NCBI GenBank assembly: GCA_031272035.1
Contig: JAISUO010000048.1
Span: forward strand, 1 to 46,522
Direction of reading: 5' to 3'
Origin: Synergistaceae bacterium
GTDB lineage: Bacteria; Synergistota; Synergistia; Synergistales; Aminobacteriaceae
DNA length: 46,522 nucleotides
Part shown: positions 23,553 to 30,809 of the stretch, one piece after another
Layout of the letters: each line of letters starts with the position of its first letter
Numbering within the stretch: position 1 is the first letter of the stretch
Notes under the pieces: generated by a model
Seen by the model: only the letters and a program-made list of their open reading frames with translations
What the model was told of the DNA's origin: nothing
Database searches by the model: none
Position numbers and translations under genes: made by a program

Positions 23553-24866
23553 TTAATACAAAAGCCTCTGAGGGATGCAGTCGCCGGCCAGCAGGTCCTC
23601 CCAGGTCTGCCGGGCCACGATGAGATCCGACATTCCGTCCCGCACGAGGACCACCGCCGGACGCAGCAGGCGGTTGTAGCCGCTGGCCATGGAGAAATTA
23701 TAGGCTCCCGTGCTGAAAACCGCCAGAACGTCCCCCCGCTCCACTCTGGGCAGTTCCGCCGATTCGACCAGAATATCCCCCGTTTCGCAGCATCGACCCG
23801 CAACGACGACTTTTTCCTCGGGAGGCAGCCCGATTTTGTTCGCGAGTTTGCAGACATATTGCGCCCCGTACAGAGAGGGCCGCGGATTGTCGGCCATCCC
23901 TCCGTCCACTCCCACATAGGTCACGTCCTTCAGGCGTTTTATCGTCTCCACGGAGTAGAGGGTGATCCCCGCGTCGGAAATGATCCAGCGCCCCGGCTCA
24001 ATGGTCACGGACGGGCAGGGCAGTTTTCGCGCGGCGCACTCCGCCTTCAGGGTCTCCATCATGGCATCGGTAAAATGGCGCAGGGGAAGGTGAGGCTCGT
24101 CCGGTGCCGCGGGGACGCCAAATCCGCCCCCAAAGTTCAGTTCCCGGGTCTCGAAGCCGAATTTTTCGCGCATTCTCCCCATGCAGGCGACGATACGCTT
24201 CACCGCCTCGATGTAAGTGGCGTTTTCGAAGATCTGCGAGCCGATGTGAAAATGAAATCCGGTAAGGTCGAAGGTCCGCGAGGCCATGGCGAACCGCACG
24301 GCTTCCGACAGCAGCCCGTCCTCGTCCGAATCGGTTTCCAGAGGCAGACCGAATTTGCTCCCCACCTGACCTGTGACCAGATAGGTGTGGGTGTGAGGCT
24401 CCACCCCCGGCGCCACGCGAAGGAGAACCCGCGGGCGTTCACTCACCTCCGGAGCGCGGTGGATTTCCTCCGCCAGACCATCCAGAAGCTGCAGCTCCAT
24501 AATGCCGTCTGCGATGATATGCCCCACCCCCGAGGCGAAGGCGAGACGAAGCTCCTCCTCCGACTTCGCGTTGCCGTGAAGCTCGATGCGGGACGGGGAA
24601 AAACCGGCCCGAAGCGCGGTGTAAAGCTCTCCGCCGGAGACCACGTCGAGGCCCAGCCCTTCCTGGTTGATAATCCACGCCATGCAGGTCGTCAGGAAGG
24701 CCTTGCTGGCATAACAGGCGGCGCTTCCCGGCCAGCGCTCCAGAAAATCGGTCCGAACCTCCGCGCACCGGGCCCGCACAATTCCTTCATCCACAACATA
24801 CAGCGGCGTCCCGTAAGTACGCGCGAGCTCAACGCAGTTCGCTCCACCCCACACAAGATGCCCCAT
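23553..24866 (-). CDS. lysA: Diaminopimelate decarboxylase
   Basis: 437 residues. It catalyses the last step of lysine synthesis, meso-diaminopimelate to lysine and CO2, using pyridoxal phosphate. The cofactor lysine is K55 in YASKAF. HGNAKSEEEL, the glycine-rich phosphate loop GGGFG, EPGRWI, and the second-subunit motif CCETGDIL with SMASGYNRLLRP near the end are all present, so both halves of the active site are intact. Fold type III barrel plus C-terminal beta domain; length normal. ATG at 24866 follows GGGGGAT. It lies upstream of the liv operon on the same strand. Confidence 0.93.
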   Translation of the reverse strand: MGHLVWGGANCVELARTYGTPLYVVDEGIVRARCAEVRTDFLERWPGSAACYASKAFLTTCMAWIINQEGLGLDVVSGGELYTALRAGFSPSRIELHGNAKSEEELRLAFASGVGHIIADGIMELQLLDGLAEEIHRAPEVSERPRVLLRVAPGVEPHTHTYLVTGQVGSKFGLPLETDSDEDGLLSEAVRFAMASRTFDLTGFHFHIGSQIFENATYIEAVKRIVACMGRMREKFGFETRELNFGGGFGVPAAPDEPHLPLRHFTDAMMETLKAECAARKLPCPSVTIEPGRWIISDAGITLYSVETIKRLKDVTYVGVDGGMADNPRPSLYGAQYVCKLANKIGLPPEEKVVVAGRCCETGDILVESAELPRVERGDVLAVFSTGAYNFSMASGYNRLLRPAVVLVRDGMSDLIVARQTWEDLLAGDCIPQRLLY

Positions 24867-24953
24867 CTGAAATCATCCCCCTGAAAATACAAATCTGATC
24901 AAATTATGATTCGGGGACCCCTTTAAACTTAACGGTTTCCCCTGAGACTTCTC

Positions 24954-26192
24954 TCATTCGATACTTTCGTTCATCATAAGCATATTGGACAGCTCCTCCG
25001 GAATGCGAAATTCTCCGAAGCTGTCCGACACGTTCACCCGCATGGCAAGAAGTCCCTGCATCGTCGCCAGCTCCTGCAACATGTGAGACCCCCGCCGGTC
25101 CATGGAGAGCATGGAATTTTCCACCCGGAAGGGCTGTTCCCCAAGGACGTCCATCCACACCAGAAGCCGCCGCAGGAGCTTGTCGAACAGAAGGAGCCAT
25201 CGCAGAAGCTGGGGAGCGGGCAGCATCGACAGCGAAAAAAGCATGTAGACGAAAACCGCTTTCGACAGCACCTCCCTCGGATTGAGCTCACGGGGCACGG
25301 GTTTCGCGATGTAGCGTTCGAGAAACATGAAATCATCGGGGGTACGGCACTCCTCCATTTTGACCATGCAGGCCATCAGCCCAACCACCAGCGCCGGAAT
25401 CACGGAGGGGGAGGCCTCCAGCCTCTGACGGATATACCGCCACACCGTCAAACCGCCCTTCAGCGGATAATTCAGCGCCCGGGAGGTGAAGGGCAGGTAC
25501 TGTTCCCGCAGCATACTGTCGATGAGCTCTCTGTCGATGATGTTCGTATAGGGCACGCCCTCCGGAACCACCGGGACGAGGCAGAGGGGATACATGGGCT
25601 CGTAGGGGACGCTGGAGCGGCTCAGAACGCAGTCCCTGAAGTTCGCCAGCAGGGACTGAAAGGGAATTTTTTCCGTATTGTAAAGGTAAAAACGAGCCCC
25701 CGGAGTGCTGCCCTTCAGCAGTTTACAGGTAAAATCGGTCTGCCCCGAGGCGTTGACCGCCAGAGGGTTCGCCCCGTAATACAGAAGTTTTTTCATGATT
25801 TCCGGATCTCTGGTGCACATCATGGGCGTCGAAGCGCCATAGCCCTGACTGTTGTGGTCCGCTTCCGCCCCCATTTCCAAAAGGCGGGTCACGGACTTCG
25901 AATAGCCGCACCGGGCCATTTCCATCAAAAAGGTATCCCGATGCCCCTCGCCGAAAGAGGCTGAATTGCAGTTCCAGCCGTTTCGAATCAACTCCGTGAT
26001 AACATCCAAAAAAATTTGATCTTTCAGGTTATGGACCTCGTGAGGGGCCCACTGGGTCACACCGAACAGCGGCAGCAGACGATTTTCCGGGATGTTCAGA
26101 AGCTCCGTCAGAAGATCCCGGGTTTCCATCAGCTCCCGCGCTCTCACTATTCTGACCCTAAACCTGTCAAGATTCGGAACCGCGTTTGCCAC
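24954..26192 (-). CDS. Ankyrin-like repeat protein, cytoplasmic
   Basis: 412 residues, no signal peptide. Residues about 60-180 contain three or four degenerate ankyrin units (FLMEMARCGYSKSVTRLLEMGAEAD, PEIMKKLLYYGANPLAVNASGQTDFTCKLL). The remaining C-terminal half is helical with several hydrophobic stretches (for example LSKAVFVYMLFSLSMLPAPQLLRWLLLFDKLL) and matches nothing I know. Ankyrin units bind other proteins; the partner is unknown. GTG at 26192 has GGAGGG upstream. It follows the deaminase gene by about 40 bases and is likely co-transcribed with it. Confidence 0.65.
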   Translation of the reverse strand: MANAVPNLDRFRVRIVRARELMETRDLLTELLNIPENRLLPLFGVTQWAPHEVHNLKDQIFLDVITELIRNGWNCNSASFGEGHRDTFLMEMARCGYSKSVTRLLEMGAEADHNSQGYGASTPMMCTRDPEIMKKLLYYGANPLAVNASGQTDFTCKLLKGSTPGARFYLYNTEKIPFQSLLANFRDCVLSRSSVPYEPMYPLCLVPVVPEGVPYTNIIDRELIDSMLREQYLPFTSRALNYPLKGGLTVWRYIRQRLEASPSVIPALVVGLMACMVKMEECRTPDDFMFLERYIAKPVPRELNPREVLSKAVFVYMLFSLSMLPAPQLLRWLLLFDKLLRRLLVWMDVLGEQPFRVENSMLSMDRRGSHMLQELATMQGLLAMRVNVSDSFGEFRIPEELSNMLMMNESIE

Positions 26193-26233
26193 GGAACTCC
26201 CTCCAACTTCTACGCTGTGGCGTCAAATTTTGA

Positions 26234-26803
26234 TTAAATTTTGATCGATTTATTCGCCTTTTCCTCAGCCGTTTTCGCGAAATGCGCGTAAATGGCCGCG
26301 AGTTTGTCGACTCTGGCCCGGGCCATGGCCGGATCAGGCAATTTATCTATCATAGCGCAAAGCGACTTCCACTCAAAATAACGGTTTTTCGCTCTCGGTT
26401 CATTGCAGCCGAAAATCTCGCGATTCATCATGAGGTCGTGAGGCATGTTGAAATCCTCGCGCGTACGTCCGTAATCGAAAAGATAGTAGATCTCCCTGAA
26501 CCCGGACCAGGCCAAAGCCGACGCGCACATGCAGCAGGGCTGGTGGGTCGACAGAAAAACGCAGTCGTCGGGGTCGGGATGTCCCTGAAGCTCGAAGAAC
26601 AGCTTCATCGTATAGATTTCGCCGTGCCAGAGAGGAGAGAAAGCCGCATGACTGGTTTCGGCCAACACGAGGGACAGGTCGGCCCTGCGGAGCACCGCGG
26701 CCCCGAACACGCGGGACCCCGTCTCCACAACCGCGGCCGTCAGTGGCGCAATGTCGTTCTCTACAACATCCAGCAATCTGTGAAATAATTTTTCGTCGGA
26801 CAT
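26234..26803 (-). CDS. Cytidine/nucleoside deaminase-superfamily enzyme
   Basis: 189 residues with the zinc deaminase motifs H60-G-E62 and P89-C90-C91-M92-C93. H60, C90 and C93 should bind zinc and E62 should shuttle the proton. The residue order resembles the guanine deaminase / tRNA adenosine deaminase / CMP deaminase superfamily, which remove an amino group from a base. The N-terminal helix and the FFELQGHPDPDD segment differ from TadA, and the C-terminal 80 residues are helical and unusual, so the substrate is unknown. Start ATG 26803 follows GGGAG. A strong -10 and a palindrome lie just upstream. Confidence 0.78.
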   Translation of the reverse strand: MSDEKLFHRLLDVVENDIAPLTAAVVETGSRVFGAAVLRRADLSLVLAETSHAAFSPLWHGEIYTMKLFFELQGHPDPDDCVFLSTHQPCCMCASALAWSGFREIYYLFDYGRTREDFNMPHDLMMNREIFGCNEPRAKNRYFEWKSLCAMIDKLPDPAMARARVDKLAAIYAHFAKTAEEKANKSIKI

Positions 26804-26838
26804 GTCGGCACACTCCCAAAATAAACTCCACCTGAGGC

Positions 26839-26875
26839 ATTATACCTAAAAAGAGATAATTATCACTCTCTTTTT
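26839..26875 (-). promoter_or_regulatory. Promoter -10 and overlapping palindrome upstream of the deaminase gene
   Basis: A perfect TATAAT on the minus strand (26839-26844) would start transcription about 30 bases before the deaminase ATG. Immediately upstream, AAAAAGAGA (26848-26856) and TCTCTTTTT (26867-26875) form nine-base inverted arms around GATAATTATC (26855-26864). The palindrome covers the -10/-35 spacer and could bind a repressor. No good -35 is seen. Confidence 0.45.
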
Positions 26876-26900
26876 GTCAGGAAAAATTATAGTGGAGTTG

Positions 26901-26945
26901 CAAAAATCGACGGCTCCAGCATGAAAAAACGCCGGAGCCGTCGAT
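26901..26945 (-). terminator. Strong Rho-independent terminator
   Basis: ATCGACGGCTCC (26906-26917) pairs perfectly with GGAGCCGTCGAT (26934-26945); on the minus strand the stem is followed by TTTTTG. It ends transcription coming from the ankyrin operon, or from a small RNA encoded just upstream. Confidence 0.85.
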
Positions 26946-26974
26946 CTGTGAGGTGGAAGTGTTTCACAAAGCGT

Positions 26975-27032
26975 CACAGGAAGATCTCTGCTCTCAAAGC
27001 TCTTGAACGAAAAACTTCTTCGTTCCCCTGTG
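26975..27032 (-). ncRNA. Candidate structured RNA (three-way junction shape) before the terminator
   Basis: An outer stem CACAGG/CCTGTG (26975-26980 with 27027-27032) encloses two inner stems: GAACGAA/TTCGTTC (27005-27011 with 27019-27025) and an imperfect AAGATCT/AGCTCTT helix (about 26981-27002). About 30 bases further in the minus direction comes the strong terminator. Together these could be the body of a small RNA of roughly 130-140 bases, or the 3' untranslated end of the ankyrin transcript. The rest of the intergenic stretch 26804-27182 shows no gene. Confidence 0.3.
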
Positions 27033-27182
27033 ATACTGATATATTAACAGTCGTTCACATTCGGGAACAGATAAAACTACTTTCATTAAGCTATTGAATT
27101 ATACCGATTTACCTGCGGCAGAACTTTCCCACGCTTTTTTGGTTTATTTATACAGATTATTGCGGGAGATTATTGAAGCATG

Positions 27183-28256
27183 TTATCGCAAATTTGAGGA
27201 CTTTGCTCCTTTTTGAACGAGAAGCTCCGCCGCAGCCTCATTTTTGAACTCCACCGCGTATCGCCAGGCCGTCCATCCGTCGCCGTCCCAGGCCTCCAGT
27301 TCCGCTCCCGCGTCCAAAAGGTCGGAAAGGACCTCCAGGCTTCCCCGCCGCGCCGCGGCCATGAGGGGAGTCAGATTATAAGCATCCCGCGCGTTGGGGT
27401 CGGCTCCCCCGGAGAGGAGAATTTTGACGATCTGCCGGGAGCCGGATTCGATACCCATGAACAGAGCCGTGACTCCGTCCACATTTGCCGCGTTCACGCT
27501 GGCTCCGGAACGGATCAGCAGCGACGTCAGCTCCGTATGGCCCCGATAGGCGGCGGAGATCAGGGGCGTATTTCCCTCTCCGTCGGGAATGTTGACGTCG
27601 GCGGAGGCCTCCAGCAGCGTCTCAGCGATACCGGCGTCTCCGCTCACGGCGGTCCACATGAGCGCGGTCCAGCCCTCCCCGTCCTCGGCGTTCACCTCGG
27701 CTCCCGCGCCGATCAGGGCGTTCACGATGTCCCGGGACTGCCTTCCCGAGGCCGCCATCAAAGGCGTTACGCCATTTCCGCTGCTGAGGTTCACGTCGGC
27801 ACCGGCTTCGATCAGGAGCCGGGCGATGTCCTCCCGACCGTCGAATACGGCGGACAGAAGAGGCGTCAGAAAGGCGGAAGTTTGAGCGTCCACATCGGCG
27901 GAGGCGGCAAGCAGCATCTTCACGATGCCCGTATCCGCTTCCACCACGGACCACATCAGCGCGGTCCAGCCGTCATTGTCCACCGCGTCCACGTCCGCGG
28001 AGCTCCGGAGCAGAACTTCGACAATTTCCGGCCGGTTCAGGTTCACGGCAAGCATCAGGGGAGTAAAGCCGTTTTCGCCGGGCTCATTGACATCCGCCCA
28101 TCCCGCCAGAGCCGCTTCCACCTCGGCAGGGGTTCCGTCGGCGCAAAGTTCAAAAAAGTTAGGCGCCTCCTCCGCCGCCCGAACCTGAAGGACCCCGCCC
28201 CGCCCGGTACAAAAAACGGACCACAAAAGGCACAGTAAAATACAGGCTTTTTTCAC
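27183..28256 (-). CDS. Secreted ankyrin-repeat protein
   Basis: 357 residues. A signal peptide (about 1-27) is followed by roughly ten consecutive ankyrin repeats of 33 residues, most with the consensus DGWTALMWAV ... IVKMLLAAGADVN. The repeats fill the whole mature protein, so it is a pure ankyrin solenoid exported from the cytoplasm. GTG at 28256 follows GGGGGG. It starts 61 bases after the upstream ankyrin gene and is probably in one operon with it. Ankyrin solenoids mediate protein binding; no enzyme domain is present. Confidence 0.88.
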   Translation of the reverse strand: MKKACILLCLLWSVFCTGRGGVLQVRAAEEAPNFFELCADGTPAEVEAALAGWADVNEPGENGFTPLMLAVNLNRPEIVEVLLRSSADVDAVDNDGWTALMWSVVEADTGIVKMLLAASADVDAQTSAFLTPLLSAVFDGREDIARLLIEAGADVNLSSGNGVTPLMAASGRQSRDIVNALIGAGAEVNAEDGEGWTALMWTAVSGDAGIAETLLEASADVNIPDGEGNTPLISAAYRGHTELTSLLIRSGASVNAANVDGVTALFMGIESGSRQIVKILLSGGADPNARDAYNLTPLMAAARRGSLEVLSDLLDAGAELEAWDGDGWTAWRYAVEFKNEAAAELLVQKGAKSSNLR

Positions 28257-28317
28257 ATCGATCCCCCCGCCTCGGCGACTGCATCGGCTTCAACAGAACA
28301 GAGACCGGAACAGAGAC

Positions 28318-29778
28318 TCAAAAAAACGTCCGACCGGCAACCACCCGCCGCAGTTCCTCATTTCTGAAAAAACGGATGACCTGAGCGTACCGTCCCGAAC
28401 GCCGCCATCTTCCGTTGAATTTCATGTACTCAAGGGCGGACTTTCCCGAAGCGTCCCTGGCGTCGATATCCGCCCCCGCCGCCAGAAGCCGTAAAATTCC
28501 AACGGGGTCAATGCCCTTCCGCACGGCCTGCATCAGCGGTGTGATCCCGCTGGCATCGGCGCAGTTGACCTCCGCTCCGGCCGTGAGAAGCTCCTCCAGA
28601 AGCCCCAGGCAGTCACTGGCGGAAACGGTCAGAGACAGGGGCGTCCACCCCTCCGGCGAGGCCGCGTTGACGTCCGCTCCGCCGTGAATCAGAAGGCTCG
28701 CCACCGCCGGATTGGGGTTGTCGCGAATGGCGTAAAGCAGCGGCGTCCATCCCGCCTGATCGCGGATATTCACATCGGCGCCTCTGTCCAGCAGCGTTTT
28801 CAGGATCTCGGAAGAAACGTTGTATTTCGCGGCCAGCAGAAGCGGCGTCACACCCGTAAAATTTCGCATATCGATGGACGCCCCTCTGTCGAGCAGGGCC
28901 CGAACGATATTCGCGTTGGCGTTGGAGGCCGCGGCGTACATCAGAGCCGTTTCGCCTCCCGTTCCGTTGCGGTCGTCAATCCCCGCCGCCCCTCCCATCG
29001 CCAGCAGGTCCACCACATCGTCGGTGCTCCTGGCGATGCGCGACAGAACCGCCAGAGGACGCAGACCCTTTTTGTTGGGCCGTCTGACGTCCGCCCCGTA
29101 CTGGACAAGAGTTTCCACCACTTCCATGGGAAGCTCAAGGTTCAGGGCCAGCAGCAGCGGGGTGGTGCCTTCTCTGTTTTCGAAGTTGAAATCCGCCCCG
29201 GCGTCTCCCATCATTTTCACGATTTCGCACATTTCGGCGGTGGAGTAAGTGCCCGTCAGCGCGCTGAATACAGGAGTCGCGTCGAGGGCGCCCCGGGCGG
29301 CGTTCAGATTGGCTCCCGACCGGATCAGCATACGCGCGATGTCCAGATTTTTATTGCACACCAGAGCCCCCGTCAGTACGCAGTTTCCCCTGTTGTCCAC
29401 GGCGTTGATGTCGGCGCCGGCTTCGATCAGAGCCTGGCTCACCTCCAAAACGGGATTGAGAGCGGCCGCCGTCATAATCGGCGTCGTTCCGTCCAAAGCC
29501 CTGGCGTTGACATCCTCTCCCGCCTCAATCAATATCCGGATCACCTCGGGGTCCGGATTGCTCATGGCGGCAAGAAACAGCGGAGTCCGTCCTTCCGTGT
29601 TCCTGCTGCCGAAATAATAGATCGTCCCAACCACCTGTCGTACTTCTTCCGCCGTCCCGGACTGAAATATCTCGCCCGGAATTCTGTGGGAAAGCAGGTG
29701 TATCACCCCAAAAACACCGCCGGCTATCGCCATCAGGATGAGACTTCCCGAAATAAAATTCCTTCTTACCCCCATCAT
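28318..29778 (-). CDS. Membrane-anchored ankyrin-repeat protein
   Basis: About 486 residues from one of two adjacent ATGs near 29778; GGAGG lies 12 bases upstream. The frame is open further to 29895 without a ribosome site. An N-terminal helix (about 8-30, SLILMAIAGGVFGVIHLL) acts as signal anchor, followed by about twelve ankyrin units from residue 50 to 460. Several units are longer or less regular than 33 residues (for example NRGNCVLTGALVCNKNLDIARMLI). It heads the ankyrin pair; the solenoid would face the outside of the inner membrane. Confidence 0.85.
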   Translation of the reverse strand: MMGVRRNFISGSLILMAIAGGVFGVIHLLSHRIPGEIFQSGTAEEVRQVVGTIYYFGSRNTEGRTPLFLAAMSNPDPEVIRILIEAGEDVNARALDGTTPIMTAAALNPVLEVSQALIEAGADINAVDNRGNCVLTGALVCNKNLDIARMLIRSGANLNAARGALDATPVFSALTGTYSTAEMCEIVKMMGDAGADFNFENREGTTPLLLALNLELPMEVVETLVQYGADVRRPNKKGLRPLAVLSRIARSTDDVVDLLAMGGAAGIDDRNGTGGETALMYAAASNANANIVRALLDRGASIDMRNFTGVTPLLLAAKYNVSSEILKTLLDRGADVNIRDQAGWTPLLYAIRDNPNPAVASLLIHGGADVNAASPEGWTPLSLTVSASDCLGLLEELLTAGAEVNCADASGITPLMQAVRKGIDPVGILRLLAAGADIDARDASGKSALEYMKFNGRWRRSGRYAQVIRFFRNEELRRVVAGRTFF

Positions 29779-30136
29779 TGGACCTGCAAGCCTCCGATAT
29801 CGATACAAACATACTGCCCTGGACTTCCAGAAAACACCTGCGAAACGACCTTCTTCTAAATTAAAGTGCTGATTAAAAATACTGAAAAAGGTCAAAAAAC
29901 AAAACAGTGAAACTCGTTAATTATTATTAAAAATTTTTATATTAAAATTCTGGTACACTTAATTTTCTAATATAAAAACTTCTTTAAGTAAACAACACTC
30001 CTTACGCTCTCCCGCGCCCCTCCCCTTATACATTCTGGTTACTATAAATTCTCCGCCGCGAACTTCAACAGTATTCCTGTCGAATTATCAATGATCGTTC
30101 ATGGATCGTTCAGGATCGCTTATGAACGCCGTTTCG
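29779..30136. other. AT-rich intergenic region between the ankyrin pair and the kinase gene
   Basis: 358 bases with no believable gene. 29880-30000 is strongly AT-rich and on the minus strand contains TTGACC near 29892-29897, a possible -35 for the ankyrin operon. The right end carries the short repeat array listed next. Confidence 0.45.
30091..30121. repeat. Three short tandem repeats near the 3' end of the kinase gene
   Basis: ATGATCGTTC (30091-30100), ATGGATCGTTC (30101-30111) and AGGATCGCTT (30112-30121) lie just downstream of the kinase stop. The GTTCA/TGAAC pairs they create allow small alternative hairpins. Confidence 0.55.
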
Positions 30137-30784
30137 TCAGTTTTCCGGTCTTTCGGCGAAACGCTCCGGGAAAAACTCCCGGACTTCCTCCAGAAACCGC
30201 TCCACACGCTCGGGAGTATGAATAAAGTTGGGGTCGGAGAGATCCAGCACGAGGAAATTCGGGATATCCACCTCCGACTTCACGAAATCGATGAAGGGAG
30301 AGTAAGCGCCATACAGGGCCTTCCAGTACTCTTCCCCGGCGATGATTTCGTCCTCCCGCCCCCGGGCGTAAATGCGTCTCATGATTTCCTCGAAGGGACA
30401 GTGCACGAGAATCAGAAGACGCGGAGCTTTCGTGTGGCGAAGAAGAGAATCGTAGAGAGTGAGGTAGCAGCCATACTGGCTGTCTTTGAAATAACCCTGT
30501 TTATAGTAGAGCGTGGCGTACACCTTGTCGCCGAAAATACTCCGGTCCATGATATAGCGGTCTTCCTCGGAGGCGCAGAGGTACTGCGCGAACCGCGTCA
30601 CCAGAAAGTTGAGCTGCATTGGAAACGCCCACCGCCGGTCATGGTGAAACCGGCTCAGCAGGTCGAGCTGGTCGCGAAATTCCTCCGGCATGACCTCGAA
30701 CCCCAGCCGCTGCGACAAAAGATTGACGATTGTCGATTTTCCGCTGGCCGTCATGCCCTCGACAATAATTTGTATCTGCCCCAT
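30137..30784 (-). CDS. Deoxynucleoside kinase (dNK / dGK-dAK family)
   Basis: 215 residues. Walker A is GMTASGKST (10-18, K16), the nucleoside-site motif D80-R81-S82 follows YIM, and the lid carries RRIYARGRED (136-145). These are the marks of the deoxyribonucleoside kinase family, which phosphorylates salvaged deoxynucleosides with ATP. The EEF motif after the second strand (PEEFRD) matches the catalytic Glu of this group. Which base is preferred cannot be told. GGGAGG precedes the ATG at 30784 by ten bases. It lies 25 bases after the diguanylate cyclase gene and is likely co-transcribed. Confidence 0.88.
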   Translation of the reverse strand: MGQIQIIVEGMTASGKSTIVNLLSQRLGFEVMPEEFRDQLDLLSRFHHDRRWAFPMQLNFLVTRFAQYLCASEEDRYIMDRSIFGDKVYATLYYKQGYFKDSQYGCYLTLYDSLLRHTKAPRLLILVHCPFEEIMRRIYARGREDEIIAGEEYWKALYGAYSPFIDFVKSEVDIPNFLVLDLSDPNFIHTPERVERFLEEVREFFPERFAERPEN

Positions 30785-30809
30785 TCAGGAAAAACCTCCC
30801 TGTAAAATT

